A stretch of DNA of 64,000 bases. Source: Schistocephalus solidus (Eukaryota; Platyhelminthes; Cestoda; Diphyllobothriidea; Diphyllobothriidae). The position numbers and the translations under genes were made by a program. The stretch covers positions 27,501-91,500 of the forward strand of contig WEDG01003289.1 of NCBI GenBank assembly GCA_017591395.1, written 5' to 3'. The notes under the pieces are model-generated. The model did no database searches. It worked only from the letters and a program-made list of their open reading frames with translations, and was not told where the DNA came from. Below, in pieces: positions 1 to 10,060 of this stretch; positions within the stretch are counted from its first letter, which is position 1, and each line of letters begins with the position of its first letter.

Positions 1-19
1 ATATGGAATTGCTCTGCCT

Positions 20-75
20 GGCTGATGATGGCTAATAAGCCAGAAATGGAATTTTCAGTCTCACTTATGGTTTCG
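20..75 (+). repeat. SINE body fragment
   Basis: This short piece carries the diagnostic body words of the window's tRNA-headed SINE: a CTGGCTGATGATGG-like stretch followed by AATAAGCCAGAAATGG. The tRNA-like head lies outside the window or is lost, and the 3' tail is not recognisable after about position 75. Confidence 0.6.
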
Positions 76-560
76 GTACTCCGTAATCAACATAAATCTA
101 TGTCTTGTATAATTTCCAAGGAAAGTAATGTGCGAACTTGCAGTAAATCCTCTGGAACAGACCCTTTCACGGTTAAACATAAACGTTGTATGAATGTCGG
201 AGTTTAAATCCATCAGCAACTGTGGTATAACCACGTAATATTCACAAGCTGCCAACAGGCCATCATTACTATCCAAATACATAATTATTTACCACACTGC
301 CAGCATAGGTACTAAATAGTAGCTCAGAAAAAACATGTTTCGCCAACCTTGTGCCGCTGCCCCTTCTAACATGACTGTCAAACCCTATTTATATAGTGTG
401 AGGCACGGTACCGAACTCACCTTCCAAGCTGAAAGCCTTCCTGTCTTTAAAAGTCAGGAAAACAACACTATGATTCAAGAGATCGCCTATCGTCAAGCGA
501 AATTCTGAAGTGTGTTTTCGATTCAAACAACGTACTTAAGTAGGGTCGTCTTATGAATAA
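76..560. other. Unresolved AT-rich stretch
   Basis: No open frame of useful length, RNA gene or known repeat is visible. The short frames here lack any recognisable domain. Confidence 0.4.
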
Positions 561-564
561 ACAT

Positions 565-1072
565 GCAGCCTAATCTCAAGATATTTCAAACAGAGTACGA
601 TGTCGGCTTCTAAAGGAGCTTATTTCTGACTACTTAAATAGCATGCAATTTTCTCATTGATTTTCAGTGCTCTTATTAATTCAAATATATTTTTTCCGAA
701 AACACGCACAAACATATTAATTCTTGTACTTCTTTGATAGAAAATTACGTATACTTCAAATTTCATACATAAATAAAGAGGGTCTTTCGGCTTTTAGAAA
801 GTTTCTAAATTTCTGAATAATTTTGAACACTACCGGCCGTTACACTTGAATTCACGGTTTCCAAACTACATGCTGTACACATGCTGCGTAATAAAAATCA
901 CGAATTTCTCTACGGTATGAATAAGAGGTCAAACAGTTCTCAAAAATCTTTCAATAGATTTGGATCATGTTGTATACATTGTAGGCAACATTATTATATT
1001 GATGGATATCATGGATCAACATTTCAAGGCATTAAGAATCTGTTAATTAGAAACTTTTAAAAACCCAAGTAT
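565..1072 (+). repeat. Dispersed repeat family R, plus copy
   Basis: This AT-rich non-coding repeat starts near GCAGCCTAATCTCAAGATAT and carries the ordered landmarks TTCTCATTGATTTTC, CAAATATATTTT and AGAAACTTTTAAAA. The same landmarks recur in the same order at 62865-63345 and partly at 18420 and 20340. It has no coding capacity. The class is unknown; a non-autonomous DNA element or the UTR of a larger element are both possible. Confidence 0.65.
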
Positions 1073-1590
1073 ACCTTTTTTCCAGTATGAAATTGGAAGA
1101 TGACGTAAATTGCTATCCAGCGAGTACAAGAAATAATATGGTTGTGTGCGTTTTCTATTAAATATATTTGAATTAATAATAACGTCGAAAATCAATGAGA
1201 ACATTGCATACTAATTAAGTTGTCATTTTTTCCATAGTATACAGGAAGGAACTGCTACATCATACAAAAGCTTTGCATAAACACACAGATAACGGTGATA
1301 TCTAGTATTTGACATAGGTAATCATCGAACCTGTGCCCAGACTTGACTGTTTAAAACAATTTCCTTCTACTTGAATATTTTATTGACTACTTTACAATGA
1401 CGTGTATTTTGACTGCAATTTTGCAGTTAAATATTTTTTTAAATAATAGGGTCTTCAAAAGGCAATGCCTATTACCCTTAAATATACTGAACTATATTGA
1501 ACTGTTTGCGGGCGGTCAGAAGGAAGCTCGTTAAAAAACCGGCATCCTAGTATGACTGAAATATCTTGCAATTAGGCTGCATGGTAATCA
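1073..1590 (-). repeat. Dispersed repeat family R, minus copy
   Basis: Read on the minus strand from about 1590, this begins with the same GCAGCCTAAT...AAGATATTTCAGTCA start and the CCGGTTTTTT and CCGCCCGCAAACAG words of family R. It later shows the TTCTCATTGATTTTCGACG and CAAATATATTTAATAGAAAA words. About 250-300 bases near 1235-1500 have no counterpart in the other copies. With the copy just upstream it forms a tail-to-tail inverted pair. Confidence 0.6.
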
Positions 1591-2155
1591 AAACGAAAGA
1601 AAAAAAAACATTTCAGAATTTCGGCTACCATTTCATGAGATAGGAAATCGACTGTAAAAACGTCTATGTTTTTAGGACTCTAGAGCAGGCACTATCGGCA
1701 GTGGCCTGGTAAATTAGAGGTGGGTGAGTTTCGCTGCTGGAAATGGTTAATTAATAGGGCAAAACCTCATAATGTGATATTGTTCCTAAGGTTACGAGGC
1801 AGCGCAGAGAACAACTCCCTCTTCGGATCCGGTTTAAGCGGATAACAAACCGAGTGCGCCAAGAACAGGCAAAGGTGATTACCACTAGCCGAGGAGGTCA
1901 CAGCGGTGATTTGCGTGATATTGTGCTTATAGCGAAGCAGACGAACGCGGCATCTATCTCAAACTTTCCTCAAACATCTTCCATGCCTAAGCATGGAGGT
2001 AAAATTCAAACGATTCGAAATGGGCCTGGACCCAGTGGAGACACGTCTACCCGTACCGCCCACGCACTGGAGCCTGACTCTACGAGAATCAGACTTAACA
2101 AAAATGGGAGCTCTCGAACCTCAACTGAGTAGAATTGTCTTCTGGGGCCAATATT
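1591..2155. other. Unresolved stretch left of the family A repeats
   Basis: A 92-codon frame at 1854-2132 (+) is Arg/Ser/Thr-rich without a domain. The stretch abuts family A repeat units and may be part of the same larger element. No gene can be supported. Confidence 0.35.
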
Positions 2156-2159
2156 AAGA

Positions 2160-2400
2160 GTCAGTCATTGTGGCCTGACACTCGGTCCAGTGGAAGGTTG
2201 ACGCAGCCAGTCAGTTGCACTGAAAGCACACGACAGTTCGACCGTCGTAGTCCGAAATTGTCCACCGAATGCTCCATGGGAAAGTGGAGCAGGGACGGTG
2301 ACTTGCGCGTGATTTAGTTTAAAGTGATAGTAGACGTGCGCTGCATCTACCGCACTATCTCCTCCTCCCCCACCTGAGTCCGGTGTCAAGACAGAGTCAA
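2160..2400 (-). repeat. Dispersed GC-rich repeat family A, unit 1
   Basis: On the minus strand this unit reads GACTCTGTCTTGACACCGGA, then a G-rich block, then a segment translating to DAAHVYYHFKLNHAQVTVP. Near-identical units occur at 2580-2820 (-), 16590-16770 (+), 16930-17115 (+) and 28200-28370 (+). The short frame (2165-2389) is open in every copy, but the repeat is highly similar at DNA level, so coding function is unproven. Confidence 0.7.
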
Positions 2401-2579
2401 GAAGACCGGAGGCGAGAGGGGACGCCGGTGGCTGGCGCGGCCGGGTCCCCTAAGTCCTAGCCACCCCTAGGCGTGCAACCACACCTCCATGTTCAGCATT
2501 TGTTATGGGAGCGCAACCCGAATAACGCCTGCCGTGCCCTAATGTGGCCCCCGTGTTGGTCCAACGCATCTACCACGTG

Positions 2580-2820
2580 GCCCATTTAGGGGGCACACTG
2601 AAAGCACACGAGAGTTCGACCATCGTAGTCCGACGATGTCCACCGTATGCTCCATGGGATAAGTGGAGCAGGGACGGTGACTTGCGCGTGAATTAGTTTA
2701 AAGTGATAGTAGACTTGCGCTGCATCTACCACACTCTCTCCTCCTCCCCCACCTGAGCCCGGTGTCCAGACAGACAGACACATACACATGCACAAGAGCG
2801 CAACTGGCACCTCCATCCTT
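2580..2820 (-). repeat. Dispersed GC-rich repeat family A, unit 2
   Basis: This is the second unit, in tandem with unit 1; the CCTCCTCCCCCACCTGAG words start 379 bases apart (2361 and 2740). Its minus-strand frame (2586-2816) again reads VDAAQVYYHFKLIHAQVTVP. It ends just before the splice acceptor of the first recognised exon of the neighbouring gene, so that upstream intron has repeat sequence right next to its 3' end. Confidence 0.7.
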
Positions 2821-2829
2821 TTGCTTTAG

Positions 2830-3201
2830 TTCCAAACAACTACGTATGCCTGCAGAGCCGCCTGAACAGTGAGAGCCTCATGCCCGATGGCGATCCATCA
2901 GATGTGCTTATTGGACACCTGCCCTCCTCCAACTCTGCAGGTTTGGGCTTCCAGAGCACGCAACAACCACCCCAACCACCACCACCACAGCAACAACTGT
3001 CTTCGCCGTTGCCTCCACCGCCGCCGCCACCACCACAGCCCCAGCAACAGCAGCAGTCAACGCTGAGCCAGTCCTTCTGCGGGTCTTCCTTTGACGCTAT
3101 CCGAGTCACCCCTGAGCGAGGGGAACCCCAGAGCACCAGCCTGGGCTTTGGTGGTTTTGAGCGCCAGTTCTCCGGTGCAACTGCTAACGAGACACGTACA
3201 G
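2830..3201 (+). CDS. Exon of the unknown Ser/Pro/Gln-rich protein (poly-Pro/poly-Gln)
   Basis: The acceptor is TTTTGCTTTAG at 2829. The frame reads through PDGDPSDVLIGHLPSS, then QQPPQPPPPQQQ, PLPPPPPPPPQP and a QQQQQ run, then FCGSSFDAIRVTPERGEP. The donor GT is at 3202. The codon mix CAG/CAA and CCA/CCG/CCT is varied, which suggests an old protein-level tract and not a fresh microsatellite. A His-rich frame at 2869-3066 is its shadow. Confidence 0.65.
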
Positions 3202-6200
3202 GTCAGCCTACTTTTTGAAAGAATTCTTCGTCTGCCATCTTCCCCTACCTTCAGGTCCCTCTCTGCCCTGGACGATCGACCATTTAGGAGATGACTTCGA
3301 GGCCACTCCTGGGAATAATTATTAATTTTCAGTCCGGATGACTGGCTGCCAAGGTCAACTTATTTAATAAATGCACGTATTTCGCTGCGTGCCGAATTAA
3401 GCGAGAGACTGTGGTAAATCTGCTAAGTTTGATGGTTGATAGGGTCTAACAGGTGACATACTTTGTTTCGAGCTTCGGTACCACAAACTTCCTCGGACCA
3501 AATAGCCTTTAAAGTGACTATAGGAACGGATAGAGGGCAGTACCTACAGCCACTTGAATTAAGAACTATAGAACGGGGCTGATTCTCGAGTCTGCCCTAC
3601 CAGCGTTTTGGCTGTTGGGATCGGCTGCATGACCTCCTTTATCCCTTCCTCCAACGGGCCGGCATTGCGCTATGCTGCAGGAATAGTACTTAGTATCGTG
3701 TCCTAACACGAACCTTGCCCCAAATCTTAACCGTTATTGTATTTTTTTACCCGAAGTGTACCTTAACATCTACCCTACCTTAGTCCTAACTGTACGCTTA
3801 ATACCAACCCCTAACTTACGGCGCATTCCTGCTCCCTCCCTTAACGTTCCTCTGACTGTTGGTTGCTCCCGTTTGCATGCACCTATAGAAGAATCTTGAG
3901 ACTATTTCCTGCTGGAATCCCATCTCAGTCCTCAATATATCAAATCCGACGGGTCTGAATCTATCACAGCGGGATATCAGATCTTACACCACCTTGGCAC
4001 GTCCGAGGTCTATGTAACACATGAAGGTGGACTCACTAGATTGCTCAGCCACCGCGTCTACGCTAACAGTGCAATAGCTGCTGCGAAAGTCTCATTCACT
4101 ACAGGTTAACTCACGCACAAGCCACCGGCTTTTCATCCTGGATCACCTAACCGTCTAAAATGCCTGTAGTAGCTGACAGAAATCATGAAATTCTTAACTA
4201 CACATTCATATCAGAAGACCTACTTAACTAAGGTTGCAATACACACTGGTCTACAACGCGATCTCAAGTCTAGGTTTTTGATGAATCCGTTTATCTTTGA
4301 AATATAATTTGGTTGATGAACGCTCACCAATATGTTACGGAACTCACTGGTCCCGTTCTGTCTAAGGGCTCATTCTCGAGCCCCGCCAGCAGCCGCATAG
4401 TGGCTGATAGTAATAGAGGAAGGTTAAAACTGCCGACAAAGATAACAAAGACCGGAATGACCATTTCTGGATGATTAATCATCATCTGCCAGTCAAAACC
4501 AGTCCAAGGTGGTGCCCCCCCGAGGCTAGAATCCATAAGCTGTTGGTCAGAAGTCCAACGCTCTGTCCATTGAGTCACGGACCCGTTACCTTGCCGGTTT
4601 TGATCAGGAATATTGTTTTTGTTAGCGACGTTAATCTGCCCATAATATTTACTCTGTGCGGCTGCGGTTGGCCCCAAGGCAGAACGGGACAAGTGAGTCG
4701 CGTAACGGGTCGGTGGGCGTTCATCGACCGATGTCCTTGATGTAGTGGGATATGGCGTTGGCCTTCTAATGACCAGGTCGCCAGTCCGAGCCGTGGATGC
4801 TGCACGGCCTAGGGTCGGGTATGATTGGCTGAGGACGACCAATGAGCCAGAAATGGCCATGCAAAGCTCCCTTGTCTTCGCCGGCAAAGTTCATCAAAAT
4901 CCCGTTTGGCTGACAAAAGACCACTTATGCATTTTTGTCATTTATCTTCGGTAAATGAACCTAACCATATTTGATTTAAAGCACGAGCAGGAAATTTGTT
5001 TCCATTCAGTTTTTCGGAAAAGCTCTTCTTGTTTAACTATGCCCGAAGGGAGGGTATAAATCAATTTTTTAAAAGGTTTTTGATTATAAGACATTTAGGG
5101 ACCCTCAGACGCTTACTTATGTAGCACATTATCAACGTGTTTTTTAGAGGACTGAGCAGTTGAAAACGGCTGCTTCTTCCTAACGATATAAAGGGTGTAG
5201 GCTATGAAAAAAAGTGCATAATTTTGGGGGAGGTTTAAAGGCAATGAGACAACAGATGAGGTTCAAGACAATGCAGGACTTGGAAAACTTTGGACTTTGA
5301 AAGGCACGCTTTCTTCACGTGCGAACTTTGGAAAAGTGGTCATTTTTAGCATCTGTGATTTTTACGGTTGATTGAAAATTTGTTTGTTTCAAAGATAGTA
5401 TTCTAGCCTAATTGAAATACTTTGAACTTAAGTTATGCGCTAATCCGGGGCCGAAATCTCCCTCAAGTAATTCTTTCGAATCCAAACTGCATTTTGGTGT
5501 GTTTGAAGTTGGGATAAAAACCTTTCCATCCTACATTAGAACATGATTGAGACGTTTTGGGAAAAACAAGACTTCATTGTCCCGCAAGTCTGGGTCAAAA
5601 TGGTATCTCCAGACTTGATAGAGAAACGTGGGCCCTTATCGCGAGCTCCTGCTTACTTCTTAGGATTCTCCGTCAAGCAAAACAAATCCCTACCAACCAG
5701 TCTTATTATGCATTTCATGGCACAAAGTCTCAGCAATTTAAAAGGCAGAATATTTACAAGTGCATTCATTCCTTCTTTCGTGAGAAGTGGAAAACTTTAT
5801 ACCTGACCTACCCCCCCCCCCCCCTAGGCTGCGTCGTCTGCACTACATGCCAACGACCGGTTAGCCAGGGGAAATAAATCAGAAACAGATGTATTATTAA
5901 CTGATGTGCGTCTAGTTAAAGTAAACACCCAAATACAGTAACTGCCCTGTTTCATTAAACCCTTGAGAGTTCAAGTCAAGGAACTCAGTTCTTTCTATTG
6001 GAGCGTTTTTCGTTATACTTGCTTACTTTTCGACCCAGTTCTAAGATTTTAAATGCACAACCGAGTGACCGAACATATACTAAGAATTTGCGAAGAAATG
6101 TCAATCTTCTGCCCTTTCCGTTTCAATTTTCCGTATGCATTAATAGTCAACTGCAGATAGGTATTTTCTGGACATTTTTGGCCTACGCCGTGACAGAGAA

Positions 6201-7655
6201 AAATGACGGCCTGTGACGGCTTTTCGTATATATGCTTGTTTACAGTCCCAATTATCGGTGTGGTAAAACAAAATACACACACACAAGGTCATTACTGAGT
6301 ATTTTGGCATAAGGTGTCATAAATATGCAAAACTGAATTTTTTACACTAAACCCATCCTTGTTTTCCCGAAAACAATGCGATTTCTCATATCTCCATTTA
6401 CCTGATTTTCATGAACGCAAGATCAAATTTTCCGTTCTCTTAAGGGATATAGTTAAACATTTTCTAGCTTATATCAATATTCTTTTATATTACAACGCCC
6501 ACAAACAAGAGGTTTTGGTCAAGAAGGTGCAATAGTGTAAGAAAACTACTGGAAATCAAGAAAAGTCGGACTTTGTCCCATTTTACCCAGTTTTGCCTTA
6601 AATAAACAGATCTGAAATGAACTGTTCCTAAGTCAACAGCATTTTGCGCCTCAAATCAGTACAAAAAAACCAACTACTAACTTCAAATGTGTGCCGTAGT
6701 ACGACCTTAAATTTCGAGGATGACAGTTAATGAGTTAGGCAATCTACTGTAAGATAAACTCTACCTTTATTTAGACTTCATGAATTTCGCCTCCCGACCA
6801 GGAGATCAGTTCAGTTTCAACAGCATGCGTTGCGGCGGCAGTGGTGGTCTTGACTTCTCCCAGAACGGTGCCGGAGAAGTGGAACTCAGCTCAAGAAGCC
6901 CAGGTACGGGGGAGGCGGTTGGGTCGAGGAAGTTCTTCCAGCCAGGGACTGATGGAGGCTCCTCAGTCCCAACCATGACAGGTGCTTGCTCCTCCTCTTC
7001 CACGATGCCGTCTGTGGATCCCCGCCTGCACAAACCATCAACGCTTTCCACTGCCCCCCGCGTGACCTTCAAGGAGGTCAGCATGGACAACTCACCCACT
7101 GACGCACCTTCCAACCCCAGTTCTTCCAATGACAGTGGAATCGACAATCAGGGCACCCTGCAGAAAAATTCAGACCCTCGCATGATCAGTCACTTTGAGA
7201 AACCGGGAGATTTAAAAGGCGGTGGCGTTGCAGCTGGACGCTTTTCCAGTCAGCGGTCTAGTTTAACCCGGGGCAGTCTACCACTGCCATACACCTCCCG
7301 CCTTAGTGTGGATTCTCCCGGAGAGCCCACATACTACAATCAGGACCAAGTCAACGCGGGCTCTGCTACCGCCAATGCCACGCAGTCAATTGACGAGCGC
7401 GTGGTTGGCCCTCGGTCCTCCTCACCTAACGTGGACGAAGGCGGAGAAGGAGCCTTCTCTTTCGAAAGGTGTCCCGCCATGCCGCCGTTGAATTTGCCGA
7501 AATTGGAGGGTTTCGCCTCCTCCTCCTCCGCCACCTCCTCCTCCAATGTCATATCCTACCCCAGCCTCTCTCGACGTTTCAATCTGGGTCGCTCTTCGGC
7601 TTCAAAACCACCCTGGTGCCCGTTGAGGGTTCGGCGACGCGAGAGGATGGCATGA
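2830..7655 (+). CDS. Partial Ser/Pro/Gln-rich protein of unknown function, two exons
   Basis: Two exons join cleanly. The first (2830-3201) ends with one leftover base at an ACAG|GTCAGC donor. The second (6775-7655) starts after TTTATTTAG with two bases that complete a GAC codon. The first exon begins VPNNYVCLQSRLN, then turns into poly-Pro and poly-Gln runs. The second is rich in Ser, Gly and Pro, with PRVTFKEVSMDNSP and SNDSGID segments and a poly-Ser run, and ends at a stop after RRRERMA. No catalytic domain is visible, so this looks like the disordered part of a regulatory protein. Earlier exons must lie left of the window or were not recognised. I do not recognise the family. The last 20 codons may be out of frame, because from about 7600 another frame reads FKTTLVPVEGSATRE and runs to 7711. 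Confidence 0.6.
4324..4620 (-). repeat. SINE copy, minus orientation
   Basis: On the minus strand it carries a tRNA-like head near 4610-4540 (GACTCAATGGACAGAGCG), the CAGATGATGATTAATCATCC body and the tail around GAGCCCTTAGACAGAACGGG. It is degenerate relative to the copies at 19 kb. It faces the plus copy that starts at 4615, giving an inverted pair inside the intron. Confidence 0.7.
4615..4910 (+). repeat. SINE pieces, plus orientation
   Basis: Bases 4615-4735 match the SINE tail (CTGTGCGGCTGC, then CCCCAAGGCAGAACGGGACA). Bases 4740-4910 match a head and body (GGGTATGATTGGCTGAGGAC, then GAGCCAGAAATGGCCATG and CTCCCTTGTCTTCGCCGG). The order tail then head suggests two insertions side by side. 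Confidence 0.65.
6775..7655 (+). CDS. Exon of the unknown Ser/Gly/Pro-rich protein
   Basis: This long exon is open for 293 codons, GC-rich against an AT-rich background, and low in complexity. Segments include FMNFASRPGDQFSFN, PRVTFKEVSMDNSP, PYTSRLSVDSPGEP and MPPLNLPKLEGF. These look like short linear motifs and phosphorylation-type sites, not a folded domain. No splice donor is obvious before the stop, so this may be the terminal exon. The alternative frame after about 7600 is a real uncertainty: a one-base sequence error or a missed small intron would move the C terminus to 7711. Confidence 0.65.
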
Positions 7656-7711
7656 CGCGCTCTATGGTCATCGCAGATAAGGATAGATCGGGTCTGTGCA
7701 GCCAAGTATAG

Positions 7712-8735
7712 ACCATGTAGCCACTTTGAACGAGAAGCTTCATCCTGTCGCCCGTCATCTAGCCAAGTTAACCTTTGTCACTAAAGTGTATGATAACGAT
7801 CTAGCTCGACCCACGTTTCTGAAGACTTGGGTCCAGCTCTCATCAACCCCACTTTTCCCGAAGCGTTTTACCTCCCACACCTTCCAAACAAGTCTAACTG
7901 CCCCATACATACGGTACCTGCCGAACAGTCAGTAGTTTTATCTTATTTTTCTGCCCTCCTCCTGATCCTCCTACCCGAAATGATGCGTTCGCTGGTACAC
8001 ATCCACGCATTGCCTATTTACTATGTGTCATAAACAGCTAACGTTCACCGAGCGGTGTTTACAATTCTTACTTCTCAACCACAATGTAAATATTTTGGTA
8101 TAATAGCAAGGCAAAAGCATCTCAACTTCTTCTCTCCTCATTGATTACGTGTAATCACTTTCAATTTCAGTCCAATCACGAAACGATGGTCATTCAAAGA
8201 CACTGAGTCCTCTGTGGATGTCCGTACACTTATATTTGGCCGGAAGTCACTCTTTGGAGAGCCAAGAGATACAGCCATTCTATTGGTTGGTAGAGAGTAT
8301 TACAGTTGCTTGCCCCCGTGACATTACTGGCTGCTGATTCAATGTCGTAATTACACCGTCGGCTTCCAGGATGCTATGAAGATCGCTGTGCAATTTTGAC
8401 GGTGTCCAGTTTTCGTCCGGATATCAGCAGACTTCAACCACTTCAACCACTTCCGACCCGCAGTTCATTAACGAGTGTAGGGATCTCCCACCCTGGCTCT
8501 GAGTGTGTGTTCGAGTGAGAATGTGGCAGGTCAGGCTTCCTGCAATTCATCGTTTTTTTCGACTTCAAACACGTTGATTACATCACTCTGCTGCATTAAA
8601 ATAGATTAACTTGCAAAAAATAGTGTATCGAAAGTTTCCTGATTGGTCGATTTATCCATCAAGACTGCCCGGGTGAGTATATCCCTCCTAATGAATGATT
8701 GTTGTCTTGAATAATCGGTTAGTTTTAAATGGGCA
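7712..8735. other. Unresolved sequence downstream of the unknown gene
   Basis: Probable 3' UTR and intergenic DNA. Short frames at 7696-8033 have no domain. A clear polyadenylation signal next to the stop was not found. Confidence 0.35.
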
Positions 8736-8739
8736 AAGT

Positions 8740-10060
8740 TGAGAGCTCTGGCTTTATAATTTACGAAATAAGGCGGGCTCACTGGAACTATTTATTCGTA
8801 TGCCGACGTTTCGGAGAGCTTGATTGGTCCACCATTTTCAAAGCAACTGCAGATAACCGAACAAAACCGGAAGTGACGTGCTATGGCCTGCGCGATGGCC
8901 TTGGGCTGATCGATTTTTTGATGTTCGCTGCCTCGGCCCTTTGGTGGATGTTTGGCGGGCAGTCTAGCTGCCTGCCTTATGAGGCATTCCCGCGATGGGC
9001 GAGGAGGGGGGGGGGAGAGGCATTGAGCCTTCTGTCGGTGTTGATCGGTCCGGCGGCCCTTGTCCTTCGTAAGTTGGGCTCCCTCTCGGACTGTTTATGC
9101 GCGGCTTTTTGAGTTCTGAGTGTCCGACTAGTCCTGAGCTTCGCATACGTAGTGACACAGGACTTTATAAGCTGCAGGAAGGTCAAGATGCCTGTTAATG
9201 TCAAGCGTTAGCCGTTCCATCTTTGAGTTGCCCCGGCCTACGATGGTGGTCCCCTGAAGATCGAAAGTATGGTCAGGTTCTCCCACGTGCGTTCCAAGCT
9301 GGGAGTTTCGGTCTAGCCTCCGAGCTGCCAATTTGTGTTCCTGCAGGCAAGTCTATAATTTTCCGTCCGGTTTCTCCAACGTACTTGCAGTCTCCCTCGT
9401 TACAACTTATTTTTTAGACAGCTGCTGAGGGTTCAGTTAGTTGCAGCGGGACCTTCTGTTGCAGCGAACGGCCACGAATCGTTGCTTTGGGTCGGTGGGC
9501 TATGCCTAGTCTGGTGAGTTGTAAAAGTCTGGAAATCACCTCAGAGACTCCCTTAATGCAGGGAATAGCCCTCCAGACTTCAGGTTGCTGTTCCCTTGAC
9601 TGGAGCCCGTTCGCTTGGTGCCTGGTTTCCTCGATAAAATGGTTAGGGTATCCATTAGTATTGAAGTGGTTCTGTAGGTTTAGTCGTTTAGCTCTTTTGG
9701 CTGCTGGCGTAGTGCAATAAGTTCGACTCTTTTGAATATAGTGCAGATAGAGTTGCGTTTGTGAAACAGAGGGTGATTGCTGTTAAAGTTTAGTATTTGG
9801 TTCCTTTTGGTGAGTTTTCTAAACGCTATGGTTTGTAGGTGTCCAGTCGTACAAGCACGTCGGGGAAGGGGAGTTGGTTGTTGGTATCGCTTTCCATCGT
9901 TAATTTGATATTCGGGTCTACCGAGTTCAGTAATTCCTTGAGGTAGTCGATGTCGGTTGCTTTAATGACGATAAAGGTGTCGTCAACATAATGAGACCAG
10001 AATTTCGGCTGATTAGTTAGTTGGTTATTTTTAAGTTTGTTAGTTTTAAGTCCGGAGACG
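8740..10060 (-). mobile_element. Penelope-like retroelement remnant (RT end and GIY-YIG)
   Basis: Read on the minus strand, the right end gives NQPKFWSHYVDDTFIVIK, with the reverse-transcriptase catalytic motif YVDD at 9979-9990. Further left come CKYVGETGRK near 9380 and then, in another frame, LAARRLDRNSQLGTHVGEP and IVGRGNSKMERL (9128-9331). These are the landmarks of the GIY-YIG nuclease that follows the RT in Penelope-like elements. Stops and frame changes break the coding sequence, so the copy is dead and 5' truncated. A Pro/Ser-rich tail seems to continue to about 8740. Confidence 0.8.

Larger units (their letters stand above)
3202..6774 (+). other. Intron between the two exons of the unknown gene
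   Basis: It begins GTCAGC and ends TTTATTTAG, about 3.57 kb. It holds SINE copies at 4324-4910 and a run of 14 C at 5811-5824. The frames inside it (for example 5543-5806 and 5998-6216) have no domain and sit in AT-rich DNA. I see no further exon, though a small one could be missed. Confidence 0.5.

Noticed and set aside
1854..2317. Plus-strand frames near the left family A repeats
   Set aside because: No domain or splice support; they overlap or adjoin the repeat and the frames are not kept at the other loci.
2869..3066. His-rich frame (NNHPNHHHHSNN...)
   Set aside because: It is a shadow of the poly-Gln/poly-Pro exon in another frame.
5811..5824. Run of 14 C as a structural signal
   Set aside because: A single homopolymer in an intron; no partner G-run or repeat of the motif nearby.
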